Shown piece after piece: positions 44,396 to 54,112 of a DNA stretch of 64,000 nucleotides (positions within the stretch are counted from its first letter, which is position 1; each line of letters opens with the position of its first letter). The notes beneath the pieces were generated by a model. The model was not told the DNA's origin. It saw only the letters and a list, made by a program, of their open reading frames with translations, and did no database searches. This DNA comes from Paenibacillus sp. JNUCC32 (GTDB lineage Bacteria; Bacillota; Bacilli; Paenibacillales; Paenibacillaceae), in NCBI RefSeq assembly GCF_014863545.1, contig NZ_CP062260.1:62001-126000 (forward strand). Direction: 5' to 3'. The translations under genes and the position numbers were made by a program.

Positions 44396-45049
44396 ATGGG
44401 TACGATTCGGATATTGCTGGCTGATGATCATGATATGGTTCGCATGGGGTTAAAAACATATTTATCGTTGGATCCGGGGTTTGAAGTGATCGGAGAAGCA
44501 GCGAATGGCCAAGAGGTCGTCGATATGCTGAGAAACGGGGAGGAGGCCGACCGGCCGGATCTCATTCTAATGGACCTGATGATGCCGGTGATGAACGGGG
44601 CGGAGACCACGCGCGCGGTTATGTCCGAATTCCCGGATCAGAAGATCGTGATTCTGACCAGCTTTCTCGAAGACGAGCTTGTGGTCGAGTGCATTGAAGC
44701 GGGGGCAGTCAGCTACGTGCTTAAGACGGTTTCGGCTGACGAGCTCATTTACGCCCTTCAGGGAGCGTTCCGGGGCATGCCGGTCATGACCAAAGACGTC
44801 TCGGAAGCACTCACCAGGGGAATCCGCCGGCATATGGTGAACGGGGATGAATCCGGGCTTACCGAGCGGGAGAAGGAAGTGCTGCTCCTGATTGCCGAAG
44901 GCAAGAGCAACAAAGAGATCGGCGAAGAGCTGCATATCAGCATCAAGACGGTCAAAACCCATGTCAGCAATCTGCTGATGAAGTGCGAGCTGGAGGACCG
45001 TACGCAATTGGCGATTTATGCCCACCGGAAGGGCTGGGTCAAAATATAG
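44396..45049 (+). CDS. liaR: Response regulator LiaR (NarL/FixJ type)
   Basis: A 217-residue regulator with a receiver domain (phospho-acceptor near Asp60, LILMDLMMPVMNG) and a LuxR-type DNA-binding domain (LTEREKEVLLLIAEGKSNKEIGEEL, split over residues about 152-176). It receives phosphate from LiaS. AGAGAGGGG lies 12 nt before ATG 44396. It ends 160 nt before the htrA-like gene. Confidence 0.93.
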   Translation: MGTIRILLADDHDMVRMGLKTYLSLDPGFEVIGEAANGQEVVDMLRNGEEADRPDLILMDLMMPVMNGAETTRAVMSEFPDQKIVILTSFLEDELVVECIEAGAVSYVLKTVSADELIYALQGAFRGMPVMTKDVSEALTRGIRRHMVNGDESGLTEREKEVLLLIAEGKSNKEIGEELHISIKTVKTHVSNLLMKCELEDRTQLAIYAHRKGWVKI

Positions 45050-45211
45050 CAATATGTTCTTTTGGTGAGGTATGACCGGGAAGCGTCCCGGTTTTCTTTT
45101 TATCTGCCTTTTAATTGTTTTTAAGGTACTATTAAGGTTTATAGTACACAATAAGAACAGTTAATCAATTAGACCACTTGGAAGCAAGTGATTTTAATAG
45201 GAGGTAGACCA

Positions 45212-46870
45212 ATGGACGACCAAAGAAAGCGTTACGGGTATCCGGATGATGAGGGAATGAACAGCGAAGCGAATAACAATGAAGCAACGAGACGTGAGGA
45301 AGCATCCACGGAGAATTCTTCTTATTACTATTCTTACGGACCGTTCCAGTCCATATCGAATAACCGCGACGACGAGAAAACGGAACGGCCTTACCAGAGC
45401 CGGGAACCCCAGGAAGTGGAGGTTACCCCTCCGCAGCCGGTTAAACCGATTCCATCTTCCGGCTTCTCGCAGGCCCATTCCTCCGGAAGCCAGGGTGGCG
45501 GCGGGCCTGTGGATTCCATGAAAAGAAACAAAGAGTGGAACTACAGCCAGAAGCCCAAAAATTCCGTTAAGACCGTACTATTGTCTTTCTTGGCAGGCGT
45601 CCTCGTCATTTCGAGCCTGATGTTTGCCGCTGACCGAACGAATCTGTTTACGCCGGATGCGGCGTACTCATCAGAGCCAGCCCAAGAAACTTCGGCTAAC
45701 GTCCAGGATAACGGCGGAGATAACGGCGGAGCTACTACCGCATCAGCGATGATTCCATCGAATCCTGGCGACGTATCGGCAGTGGTGGATCAGGCGAGTC
45801 CGGCCGTCGTGCTGATCGAGACGCTTGTAAACAGCAGCAATAGACAAAGCACGAATCCGAACATGAACGATCCGTTCTGGTACTTCTTCGGCGGCGGTCA
45901 ATCCAGCCAGGAAGGCAATGGCGGAAACAGCGGAAACGGTGGAAGCAGCAACAACGGAGGTCAGGAATCCCAGCTTCAGCCTTCAGGCATCGGCTCGGGT
46001 TTCATCTTTGAGAAGTCGGGATACATCTTGACGAATGAGCATGTAATCCATGGCGCAGATGTGATCCAAGTGACGGTACAGGGTACCAAAAAGCCTTATG
46101 AAGCGAAGCTGCTCGGTTCCAGCTATGAGCTCGATTTAGCCGTTTTGAAAATCGAAGGGGCGGATTTCCCATCGGTACAGCTAGGTGACTCCGACTCGCT
46201 GAAGGTTGGTGAATGGCTTGTTGCCATCGGCAACCCGCACGGTTTTGAACACACGGTAACCGCTGGTGTACTTAGCTCGAAGGAACGCGAGATCGATATT
46301 CAAGGCACGAACGGCGAAGCTGAGCGTAATTACGAGCATCTTCTGCAAACCGATGCTTCGATTAATCCGGGCAACTCCGGCGGACCGCTCCTCAATCTGA
46401 AGGGCGAGGTTATCGGGATGAACGTAGCCGTCAGCGCGGAAGCGCAAGGGATCGGGTTTGCGATTCCATCCAGCACGATCAAGGAAGTCGTGGAATACCT
46501 GAAAAATAACGAGGAAGTGCCGAAAGAGCCGGTTCCGTTCATCGGGGCCAGCCTGGGAACGGTCACTCCGCAAATAGCCCAATCCTTGGGTACGGACGTG
46601 AAGGAAGGTTCTTACGTTGACAGCGTCGTGTTCCGTTCGCCGGCTTATGAAGCGGACCTGCGCCAATATGACATCATTGTGGGTGTGGATGGTACCAAGT
46701 ATCCGACCGCGCAGGACCTGATTGAATTGATTCAATCGAAGAAGGTAGGAGACAAAATCACGTTGAATGTGGTGCGTAACGGCAAGAACATGGACTTAGC
46801 GCTGACGATCGGCGACAAGAACGATTTTGATCTAACCCAACAACAGCAGCAACAGCAACAGCAGCCGTAA
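45212..46870 (+). CDS. Membrane-anchored HtrA/DegP-like serine protease
   Basis: A 552-residue quality-control protease. A polar cytoplasmic N-terminus of 120 residues precedes one membrane helix (about 121-140), so the protease faces outward. Catalytic triad: His277 (TNEHVIHG), Asp308 (ELDLAVLK) and Ser389 (GNSGGPLL); a PDZ domain follows (about 435-535). The loop before the protease is low-complexity Gly-Ser-Asn and the tail is a polyglutamine run. AGGAGG lies before ATG 45212. It is followed by a two-component pair, as near htrA-like genes in other Gram-positives. Confidence 0.92.
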   Translation: MDDQRKRYGYPDDEGMNSEANNNEATRREEASTENSSYYYSYGPFQSISNNRDDEKTERPYQSREPQEVEVTPPQPVKPIPSSGFSQAHSSGSQGGGGPVDSMKRNKEWNYSQKPKNSVKTVLLSFLAGVLVISSLMFAADRTNLFTPDAAYSSEPAQETSANVQDNGGDNGGATTASAMIPSNPGDVSAVVDQASPAVVLIETLVNSSNRQSTNPNMNDPFWYFFGGGQSSQEGNGGNSGNGGSSNNGGQESQLQPSGIGSGFIFEKSGYILTNEHVIHGADVIQVTVQGTKKPYEAKLLGSSYELDLAVLKIEGADFPSVQLGDSDSLKVGEWLVAIGNPHGFEHTVTAGVLSSKEREIDIQGTNGEAERNYEHLLQTDASINPGNSGGPLLNLKGEVIGMNVAVSAEAQGIGFAIPSSTIKEVVEYLKNNEEVPKEPVPFIGASLGTVTPQIAQSLGTDVKEGSYVDSVVFRSPAYEADLRQYDIIVGVDGTKYPTAQDLIELIQSKKVGDKITLNVVRNGKNMDLALTIGDKNDFDLTQQQQQQQQQP

Positions 46871-46888
46871 CCCTGGATAGGCGTGACA

Positions 46889-46925
46889 ACAAGCGGAAGG
46901 GACCGTTCCCTTCCGCTTGTCTTGT
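46889..46925 (+). terminator. Intrinsic terminator
   Basis: ACAAGCGGAAGGGA/TCCCTTCCGCTTGT stem; the following T-rich sequence also holds the -35 of the next promoter. Confidence 0.8.
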
Positions 46926-46946
46926 CCTTGAAGCGACCGATATAAT
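46917..46946 (+). promoter_or_regulatory. Promoter of the OmpR-type two-component pair
   Basis: TTGTCT at 46917-46922 and TATAAT at 46941-46946 with 18-nt spacer, overlapping the terminator stem of htrA. Confidence 0.5.
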
Positions 46947-47000
46947 GGGATTGTAACGTCGTACTAAATATAACGCTAAGAAGATAGAGGAGATGCCGCT

Positions 47001-47687
47001 ATGCGATCCCGGATTTTGATTGTAGATGATGATGAGAAGATTATTTCCATGCTGCGCAGAGGGCTTGCGTTTGAGGGCTATGACGTCCTGACCGCATCCA
47101 ACGGGGCAGAAGGATTGAAAGTGATATTGAGTGAGGACCCGGATGTCGTCGTTCTGGACGTGATGATGCCTCAGGTCGATGGATTTGAAGCGCTGCGCAG
47201 ACTCCGGGAGGGCGGAAGCACGATACCGGTGCTGATGCTGACGGCAAAGGATGAGGTGGAGAACCGGGTAAAGGGGCTGGATACCGGAGCGGATGATTAT
47301 CTGGTCAAACCTTTTGCGCTGGAGGAGCTGCTAGCCCGCGTCCGGGCTTTGCTGCGCCGCAAAACAGGGGATGATACCTCGAACCACCGACTGACCTTCG
47401 AGGATCTCGTGATGGATACCGATGCGAGGGAGGTCATTCGCGGCGGGCAGAGACTGGAGCTCACGGCCAAGGAATTCGAGCTGCTGCACCTGTTTATGCA
47501 AAACCCGAAGCGGGTGCTGTCCCGCGATTTGATTATGGATAAAATATGGGGCTATGACTACAGCGGGGAGTCGAACGTGCTGGAGGTTTATATCGCCATG
47601 CTCCGGCAGAAGACCGAGGAACATGGAGGTAAACGGCTGATCCAGACGATCCGCGGAGCCGGCTATATTTTAAGAGGAGATAACTAG
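47001..47687 (+). CDS. OmpR-family response regulator
   Basis: A 228-residue regulator: receiver domain with phosphoacceptor Asp53 (VVVLDVMMPQVDG) and Lys in YLVKPF, then a winged-helix DNA-binding domain (about 130-225, with LELTAKEFELLHLF). Its stop is followed immediately by the kinase ATG. Its neighbour htrA and the pair itself recall mprAB-pepD of mycobacteria and cssRS-htrB of B. subtilis, so it may control envelope protease genes; that is inference. Confidence 0.92.
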   Translation: MRSRILIVDDDEKIISMLRRGLAFEGYDVLTASNGAEGLKVILSEDPDVVVLDVMMPQVDGFEALRRLREGGSTIPVLMLTAKDEVENRVKGLDTGADDYLVKPFALEELLARVRALLRRKTGDDTSNHRLTFEDLVMDTDAREVIRGGQRLELTAKEFELLHLFMQNPKRVLSRDLIMDKIWGYDYSGESNVLEVYIAMLRQKTEEHGGKRLIQTIRGAGYILRGDN

Positions 47688-47688
47688 C

Positions 47689-49146
47689 ATGTCCATTCGG
47701 TTAAGATTGACAGCATGGTATACCGGCATTTTATTCGTGACACTGCTGATATTCAGCTCGGCGGTGTATGGCTTTGTCCATTTGTATACGTATGAGGAAT
47801 TAAAGCAGCGGTTGGTGCAGGAAGCCAATAAGATTGGTTACACGTCATCGTCTGTTGCCCTACTACCGGATCGCTCCTCGGCGATTAATGCGGAGGCAGC
47901 TGATTTATATGTACAGCTCTATACGTTCTATAACGGATCCATTTGGCGGTCCGGCAACATGGAGTTTAGCGGCTTGCAATTTGAGAGTCCGACCGTTGAA
48001 AGAGCATTAAGTATGACCAAGTCCGGAGAGTTTAAACGATTTTCGTTTAATGGGGCCTCCTTTCTTGTATACGAATCTCCTGTAGTTGAAACCAACTCAA
48101 GGAAATTATTCGGATGGCTTCAAATTGGTGTAAGTACACGCACCATCGAGCAAACCCTGGACCGGCTCCAATCCATCCTCATCATGGGCTCGGCAGCGAC
48201 ACTCGTGATCGCTTCAACCCTAGGATTATTCTTAGCCCGGAAATCCATGAAACCGATCGGCAAGGTCACGGAGGCAGCGGAGCAGATCCAAAAAGGCACC
48301 GACCTTAGCGTACGGATCGAATACGACGGGCCTCAGGACGAGATCGGTCAGTTAATCGGCACGTTTAACGGGATGCTTGAGAGGACGGAGAGCTTCTATA
48401 AAGAGCTTGAGGATGCCTATGCGGCGCAGCGGCGCTTCGTGTCGGACGCTTCCCATGAACTTCGGACCCCGCTGACCACCATCCGGGGGAATGTGGATCT
48501 TCTGCAGAAGATGTGGACGGTTGCTCCCGGCGAGAGAGCGGATATGGACGAGGAAATGATTAAACAGATCTCGGTCGAAGCGGTAGGCGATATATCCGAT
48601 GAAGCGAAGCGGATGAGCCGGCTGGTGAACGATATGCTGTCCCTGGCGCGGGCCGATACCGGCCAGACGTTTGAGCTGGACCCGGTGCCGCTCCAGCCGT
48701 TGGTTGAAGAGGTTGCACGGCGCGCTCATTTTCTGGAGAAAACCGCAGAATGGCATGTCGGAGAGCTGTCTGTCCTGAACGGTGTTTATGTGGAAGGAAA
48801 TAAGGATTATTTACAGCAGATGCTGTTCATTTTTATCGAGAATGCGTTCAAGTACACGCCTGAGGGTGAGGTTAGTCTGGATGTTGTTCTATACAAAGGT
48901 CAGGTAGGCTTGCGGATTTCGGATACGGGAATCGGTATGGATAAGGATGAGGTTCCGTTCATATTCGAACGATTTTACCGCGCGGATCAGTCGAGAGGCA
49001 TCACGAGCGGAACCGGACTCGGGCTGTCCATCGCCAAATGGATCATCGATGAGCATAAGGGCTCTGTCGAGGTCGTTACCCGAAGAGGGGAAGGCAGCAC
49101 CTTTATCGTCTGGCTCCCCGTCGTCTTTGCTCCTCCCCTTGAATAG
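47689..49146 (+). CDS. HAMP-domain sensor histidine kinase
   Basis: A 485-residue kinase with two membrane helices (about 8-30 and 160-182) around an extracellular sensor of about 130 residues, HAMP (about 183-235), HisKA with His256 (SDASHELRTPLTTIRGN), and a HATPase (FIENAFKYTPEG, DTGIGM, GTGLGLSI). AAGAGGAGA is 8 nt before ATG, which begins one base after the regulator stop. It pairs with that regulator. The signal is not known. Confidence 0.92.
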   Translation: MSIRLRLTAWYTGILFVTLLIFSSAVYGFVHLYTYEELKQRLVQEANKIGYTSSSVALLPDRSSAINAEAADLYVQLYTFYNGSIWRSGNMEFSGLQFESPTVERALSMTKSGEFKRFSFNGASFLVYESPVVETNSRKLFGWLQIGVSTRTIEQTLDRLQSILIMGSAATLVIASTLGLFLARKSMKPIGKVTEAAEQIQKGTDLSVRIEYDGPQDEIGQLIGTFNGMLERTESFYKELEDAYAAQRRFVSDASHELRTPLTTIRGNVDLLQKMWTVAPGERADMDEEMIKQISVEAVGDISDEAKRMSRLVNDMLSLARADTGQTFELDPVPLQPLVEEVARRAHFLEKTAEWHVGELSVLNGVYVEGNKDYLQQMLFIFIENAFKYTPEGEVSLDVVLYKGQVGLRISDTGIGMDKDEVPFIFERFYRADQSRGITSGTGLGLSIAKWIIDEHKGSVEVVTRRGEGSTFIVWLPVVFAPPLE

Positions 49147-49154
49147 GGTATAAT
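49126..49154 (+). promoter_or_regulatory. Probable ispH promoter
   Basis: TATAAT at 49149-49154 with a weak -35 (TTTGCT, 17 nt upstream) inside the end of the kinase gene. The predicted start near 49161 favours a GTG initiation at 49190 over ATG 49169. Confidence 0.5.
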
Positions 49155-49189
49155 AGACTAGATCGCTTATGTATTACTACGGAAAGCAG

Positions 49190-50149
49190 GTGGGGATCAT
49201 CGAAGTCTTGAAAATATCACCGAGAGGTTATTGTTACGGTGTCGTCGACGCCATGGTCTTGGCGCGTCAGGCGGCGCAGAATCTGGACCTTCCTCGGCCT
49301 ATTTATATATTGGGCATGATTGTGCATAACAGCCATGTCACGCAATCCTTTGAGGACGAAGGCATCATTACCCTGGACGGTCCGAATCGGATGGAAATCC
49401 TGAGCCAGGTGGAGAGCGGGACCGTTATTTTTACCGCACACGGGGTCTCTCCCGAAGTACGCAAGCTTGCGCGGGATAAAGGGCTGACCACGCTCGACGC
49501 CACTTGCCCGGATGTGACGAAAACCCATGATCTGATCCGGGATAAGGCAGCCGACGGATATGAGATCATTTACATCGGGAAGAAGGGGCATCCCGAGCCG
49601 GAAGGGGCGATCGGGATCGCACCGGAACACGTGCATCTGATCGAGAAGGAAGAAGAAATTGAACAGCTTCAGGTAAAAACATCCCGAATCATCATCACGA
49701 ACCAGACCACGATGAGTCAATGGGACATCAAGCATATCATGAAGAGCTTGCTCGATAAATTCCCGGGAGCGGAGATTCATAATGAAATTTGTCTTGCAAC
49801 GCAGGTGCGTCAGGAAGCGGTAGCCGAACAAGCCGGTCAGGCGGATTTAGTGATCGTGGTAGGAGATCCTCGCAGCAATAACTCGAACCGTCTTGCTCAG
49901 GTATCCGAAGAGATAGCAGGAGTACCGGCCCACCGTATTGGCGATGTGACGGAACTCAAACGCGAATGGCTTGAAGGAGTAGGCAAAGTGGCAGTTACAT
50001 CAGGGGCATCAACACCGACTCCGATCACGAAGGAAGTCATCGCCTATTTGGAACAGTATGAACATGATCAGCCGGAAACTTGGGAGATCAAGCGTACGGT
50101 GAATATGAGTAAATTGCTTCCGCCTGTTCGGGTGAAGAGCAAATCATAG
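49190..50149 (+). CDS. ispH: 4-hydroxy-3-methylbut-2-enyl diphosphate reductase
   Basis: A 319-residue iron-sulfur enzyme, the last step of the MEP isoprenoid pathway. The three cluster cysteines are Cys15 (PRGYCYGV), Cys106 (DATCPDV) and Cys201 (EICLATQ), with conserved His in TAHGVSP. An in-frame ATG at 49169 exists, but it would leave a leader of only about 8 nt from the visible promoter; the family start (about eight residues before PRGYC) fits GTG 49190. Length and motifs match Bacillus IspH. Confidence 0.92.
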   Translation: MGIIEVLKISPRGYCYGVVDAMVLARQAAQNLDLPRPIYILGMIVHNSHVTQSFEDEGIITLDGPNRMEILSQVESGTVIFTAHGVSPEVRKLARDKGLTTLDATCPDVTKTHDLIRDKAADGYEIIYIGKKGHPEPEGAIGIAPEHVHLIEKEEEIEQLQVKTSRIIITNQTTMSQWDIKHIMKSLLDKFPGAEIHNEICLATQVRQEAVAEQAGQADLVIVVGDPRSNNSNRLAQVSEEIAGVPAHRIGDVTELKREWLEGVGKVAVTSGASTPTPITKEVIAYLEQYEHDQPETWEIKRTVNMSKLLPPVRVKSKS

Positions 50150-50174
50150 TTAATGCCATCACAAGCTTATTTTT

Positions 50175-50213
50175 CAGACCCATCGCAATGATGTTTGCGG
50201 TGGGTCTTTTTAC
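50175..50213 (+). terminator. Intrinsic terminator
   Basis: AGACCCATCGCAA paired with TTGCGGTGGGTCT and a TTTTTA tail. Confidence 0.9.
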
Positions 50214-50267
50214 GTTTATGGAAAAGAATCGCACCCAGCGTTTCACCCTCGCAAACATTCCATGCCG

Positions 50268-50280
50268 TGTAAGCGTTTCA
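50268..50280 (+). promoter_or_regulatory. cre-like (CcpA) site upstream of the sugar transporter
   Basis: TGTAAGCGTTTCA matches the catabolite-response element over its left half and core but is one base short on the right. Its place 118 nt upstream of a sugar ABC operon is suitable. Confidence 0.35.
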
Positions 50281-50398
50281 TTCTCGATTGAATACTATCA
50301 TTTTTCGTTGAATAGGCAAATGTTTATATTCGATCGTTTATTCTACAATGTTAGACATCAGGTAAACTTCATGGCATAGAACACACGGGGGGTTGGAC

Positions 50399-51355
50399 AT
50401 GGCGCAAATATCCGTAGAACAGGAACCTGTTCCGAAACGGAAGAAGGAAAGCTTATTGCTTCGCTTTGCTAAACAATGGGATATACAGTTAATGGTGCTT
50501 CCTGCACTGGCACTCGTTTTTGTGTTTAGCTACATACCGATGTACGGTATTTTAATGGCTTTCCAAGACTTTAACATTTTCAAGGGGATGGGCGACAGCC
50601 CGTGGGCCGGATTCAAGCATTTCGAAATGTTTTTTGAATCGCCGGAATTCATGACGGTCATGAGAAACACGATCGTCATCAGTTTGCTCAAGTTTCTTAT
50701 TGGATTTCCGGCACCGATTCTGCTGGCGCTTATGCTGAACGAAGTTCGGCATATGTTCTTCAAGAGACTGGTGCAAACGGTCAGTTATCTTCCGCACTTT
50801 CTGTCCTGGGTTATCGTCTCAGGCTTTGCGATTTCGCTCTTGTCAACGGATAACGGCAGCGTGAACATTTTGCTGCAGAAGCTGAATTTGATCGAAGAGC
50901 CGATCAACTTCCTGTCGCTACCGGAATATTTCTGGGGAATTCTCGTAACGACAGGGGTATGGAAAGAGATTGGATTTTCCTCCATCGTATACTTGGCGGC
51001 GGTTGCCGGGGTTGACCCGCACATGTATGAAGCGGCTGACATGGATGGCGCAAGCAAATTCAGGCAGATCTTCACGATTACGCTTCCATCGATCATGCCG
51101 GTCGTCGTTATTTTCATGATTCTTGCCATTGGTAACTTGCTGACCGCAGGCTTCGAAGACATCTTGCTCTTGGCTAAGAACCCGGTATTGCGAGAGGTAT
51201 CCGACGTTATCGACACATATGTCTATCGAATAGGTATCGAAAATTCCCGATTCTCATATGCAACGGCCGTAGGCTTGTTTAAAGCGGTGATCAGCGTCAT
51301 GCTTCTGACGATTGCCAACTTGATTGCACGCAAATCAGGAAACAGCTTATGGTAA
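50399..51355 (+). CDS. Sugar ABC transporter permease (LplB-like)
   Basis: A 318-residue permease with six membrane segments and the EAA motif (EAADMDGASKFRQIFTITLP) that docks the ATPase. The N-terminus is polar and basic. It resembles the LplB/UgpA group for oligosaccharides. GGGGGG lies 6 nt before ATG 50399; TTG 50393 is in frame but too near. It is first of three transporter genes; no ATPase is encoded here, so a shared MsmX-like ATPase is expected. Confidence 0.92.
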   Translation: MAQISVEQEPVPKRKKESLLLRFAKQWDIQLMVLPALALVFVFSYIPMYGILMAFQDFNIFKGMGDSPWAGFKHFEMFFESPEFMTVMRNTIVISLLKFLIGFPAPILLALMLNEVRHMFFKRLVQTVSYLPHFLSWVIVSGFAISLLSTDNGSVNILLQKLNLIEEPINFLSLPEYFWGILVTTGVWKEIGFSSIVYLAAVAGVDPHMYEAADMDGASKFRQIFTITLPSIMPVVVIFMILAIGNLLTAGFEDILLLAKNPVLREVSDVIDTYVYRIGIENSRFSYATAVGLFKAVISVMLLTIANLIARKSGNSLW

Positions 51356-51386
51356 GAGATCATTATGAGGAAGGGAGCGGGTAATA

Positions 51387-52283
51387 GTGGTACGTCTAGC
51401 ATTTGGCGACAAAGTGATGATGGTCATCATTTATATCTTCTTGGCATTCTTGGCCTTTGTAACGTTTTATCCGTTTTGGAACGGACTAGTCATTTCATTT
51501 AACTCAGGTTCAGATACGGCAATGGGGGGCGTTACCTTCTGGCCCCGTGATTTTACGCTTGAGAATTACGGCATCGTGTTTCAGGATAACCGGTTGCTGA
51601 ATGGTTTCAAGATTTCGGTGCTTCGTACCGTGATCGGAACGATTTCCTCCATACTGGTAACCTCCATTTTCGCTTACGGGATGACCAAGCGGGAGCTGAT
51701 CGGCCGCAAATACTACATGATTATGTGTATCGTTACGATGTATTTCGGCGGCGGCTTGATCCCGACGTTCATGCTCGTTCGCGGTTTGGGGCTGATGGAT
51801 TCCTTCTGGGTGTTCATTATCCCGAGTTTGGTAAGCGTGTGGAATATGATCATCTTCCGGACATTCTTCAACGGCCTCCCAAGCGGTCTTGAAGAGTCCG
51901 CCAAAATCGACGGCTGCGGCAACTGGGGCATTTTCTTTAAGATCATTCTGCCTCTGTCCGGTCCGGTCATCGCAACATTATCGTTGTTTACGGCGGTTTC
52001 CCATTGGAATGAATGGTTCTTGCCGAGTATCTACATCAATAACGAGAACTTGCTTCCGATTCAGACCATGCTTCGTCAAATATTGAACTCCAATATTATG
52101 TCTGAACAGATGAGCAACCTGGATTCCGCTTCGCAGGCGGTGCTCTCCCGGATGCAAAGCGTAACCTCCAAGTCGTTGTCCATGGCAACCATGATGGTGG
52201 CAACGCTTCCGATTATTATGGTGTATCCATTCGTACAGAAGCACTTCGTTAAAGGTGTTCTGGTAGGTTCCCTGAAAGAGTAG
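51387..52283 (+). CDS. Sugar ABC transporter permease (LplC/YtcP-like)
   Basis: A 298-residue permease starting at GTG (AAGGGAG 9 nt upstream), with six helices and the EAA-type motif ESAKIDGCGNWGIFFKIILP. The C-terminal YPFVQKHFVKGVLVGSLKE is typical of CarB/LplC-like permeases. It pairs with the LplB-like permease 31 nt upstream. Confidence 0.93.
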   Translation: MVRLAFGDKVMMVIIYIFLAFLAFVTFYPFWNGLVISFNSGSDTAMGGVTFWPRDFTLENYGIVFQDNRLLNGFKISVLRTVIGTISSILVTSIFAYGMTKRELIGRKYYMIMCIVTMYFGGGLIPTFMLVRGLGLMDSFWVFIIPSLVSVWNMIIFRTFFNGLPSGLEESAKIDGCGNWGIFFKIILPLSGPVIATLSLFTAVSHWNEWFLPSIYINNENLLPIQTMLRQILNSNIMSEQMSNLDSASQAVLSRMQSVTSKSLSMATMMVATLPIIMVYPFVQKHFVKGVLVGSLKE

Positions 52284-52362
52284 GGAAAACAATGCGTGTT
52301 GTTTGAAGCCTTAAGCTTTAGACATAAATATCAAGTGTAAAAACGAAAGGGGAAATTAGAGA

Positions 52363-54033
52363 ATGAGGTTGAGAAAGAAATCGCTGACCACGTCCATGAC
52401 GGCTTTGCTTGCGGCAGCGCTGATGCTTTCTGCATGCGGCGGCGGCGGTGGAACCAAGACTGCGGATCCGGCGCCTGCAGGCGAAAACGGAACCAGCACG
52501 CCTCCAACGGAGGCATCCGACAAGTTTGTGCTTGGCGAAACACCGCTTGAGTTCAGTTTCTACGGCCATTATAACGAGTACACCATGCCGCCATGGGGAC
52601 AAGACGAATCTTCGAAATGGATTAAAGAGAACAAGAAGGTAACCGTCAACGCGATCCATTCGCAAGGTAACGCCCAGCAAAAATTCAATACCATGATCGC
52701 ATCCACGGAGCTTCCGGATGTGATGTGGATGGACCGTGGTCCGGACGTAGAGAAGCTGCGTCAAGCCGATATGCTCGTACCTTTCGATGAATATCTTGAT
52801 AAATATCCTAACCTGAAAGAGTGGATGGGGGACGAAGGTCTGAACATGCTTCGCTCTCCGGACGGCAAGCTGTATCAGTTCCCGAACTGGTATACGAACC
52901 AACCGAACGGTAATGCAGGTTATGTTGTAAACAAGAAGATCTACAAAGAGCTTGGCGAGCCGAAGCTGGAAACGACGGATGATCTGTATGAATACCTGAA
53001 AGCCGTCAAAGCGAAATACGGCGATCAAGTGGTTCCTTATGAGCCGCACGTACAAGGTCAAGGTATCGAGGTGCTGTACTCTGCATTCGCAGAAAACGCT
53101 CTGACTCGTTGGATCAGCATCCGCGGTGTGCCTAACGGTGATAAGCTGACTTCGATCTTTACGGATCCGATTTTCCGCGAGTCGATGCAGTATTCCGCGA
53201 AGCTGTTCCGCGAGAAATTGATTTCTCAGGATGCCATGACCCAAACGGCTGACCAAGTCAAAGAAAAAGTGAACACGGGACGCGTTGCTGTGTATGCCGC
53301 TTCGAGCCCGACGGAAAATGCAATGAACGCCCACGCTGAATTGACGGCGAAGGATCCGGAAGCCGGTTACTTCATGATCTGGCCGATTCACAAGGAAGGC
53401 CTGGACAAGAACAAGATCTTCCCTGGTACTTATACGCAATTGGGTTGGAACGTAAGTGTCATTACGAAATCCGCTAAAGATCCCGAAGCGATTTTCGCAT
53501 TCTTGGATTGGTACACTGGTCCTGAAGGCCAAAGCGTTCTCATGTGGGGGCCTCCAGGAGGATATTGGGACGGATTTGAAGAGGATGGCGTAACACCGAA
53601 GTTTACCGAGAAATATGTAACGGATGCTGCCGGTCTCGGCAAGCTGCAAGCCATCACAACGAATCTTCACTGGAATGGTAACACCGTGTTTGTTGATACA
53701 GCGAAAGCGAAATACGAGAGCACGTTGCCGGAAGAGCAGCGCAACTGGTCCACTCGCTGGCAATATGAAGTCACTTGGAAAACTCAAGCCAATGCTACGG
53801 AGTACATTAACCTCGATCCGGCTCCGGACAGCGAGGAAGGAATTATTCGTCAACGCGTAGAAGATATTTTTACGGAATCCAGAGCGAAAGCCCTGTATGC
53901 GAAGGATGATGCCGAAGTATTGGCAATCCTCGACAAGGCTGAAGCCGATGCTCAAGCTGCAGGATACGATAAGCTGCTTGCATTCAAAACAACGAAATGG
54001 CAAGAGAACGTTGCTAAAATGAAGGGCCAATAA
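52363..54033 (+). CDS. Extracellular solute-binding lipoprotein (LplA-like)
   Basis: A 556-residue lipoprotein with lipobox LSAC (Cys25), a Gly-Thr-Ala-Pro-rich linker, and a large two-lobed binding domain typical of oligosaccharide receptors that partner LplB/LplC. AAAGGGGAAA lies about 10 nt before ATG. It is third in the operon and followed by a hairpin. The exact sugar is not known. Confidence 0.92.
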   Translation: MRLRKKSLTTSMTALLAAALMLSACGGGGGTKTADPAPAGENGTSTPPTEASDKFVLGETPLEFSFYGHYNEYTMPPWGQDESSKWIKENKKVTVNAIHSQGNAQQKFNTMIASTELPDVMWMDRGPDVEKLRQADMLVPFDEYLDKYPNLKEWMGDEGLNMLRSPDGKLYQFPNWYTNQPNGNAGYVVNKKIYKELGEPKLETTDDLYEYLKAVKAKYGDQVVPYEPHVQGQGIEVLYSAFAENALTRWISIRGVPNGDKLTSIFTDPIFRESMQYSAKLFREKLISQDAMTQTADQVKEKVNTGRVAVYAASSPTENAMNAHAELTAKDPEAGYFMIWPIHKEGLDKNKIFPGTYTQLGWNVSVITKSAKDPEAIFAFLDWYTGPEGQSVLMWGPPGGYWDGFEEDGVTPKFTEKYVTDAAGLGKLQAITTNLHWNGNTVFVDTAKAKYESTLPEEQRNWSTRWQYEVTWKTQANATEYINLDPAPDSEEGIIRQRVEDIFTESRAKALYAKDDAEVLAILDKAEADAQAAGYDKLLAFKTTKWQENVAKMKGQ

Positions 54034-54054
54034 TTAATTTTTGCTTAAACCAAG

Positions 54055-54084
54055 AAGGGTATGCTGCTTATGCAGTATACCCTT
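54055..54084 (+). other. Hairpin after the solute-binding gene
   Basis: AAGGGTAT.CTGC paired with GCAG.ATACCCTT. There is no T run, so partial termination or 3'-end protection of the transporter message is likely. Confidence 0.6.
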
Positions 54085-54112
54085 ATCGGAATTTATGGGG
54101 GAGATGATACCC

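Noticed and set aside
46830..46870. CAG/CAA repeat at the end of the htrA-like gene as unstable microsatellite
   Set aside because: It is short, mixed CAA/CAG and in frame as a glutamine tail; not enough to claim instability.
52318..54030. 570-residue open frame on the minus strand opposite the solute-binding gene
   Set aside because: It mirrors the real gene codon for codon, has no ribosome site or family features, and the plus strand has a lipobox and full binding-protein fold.
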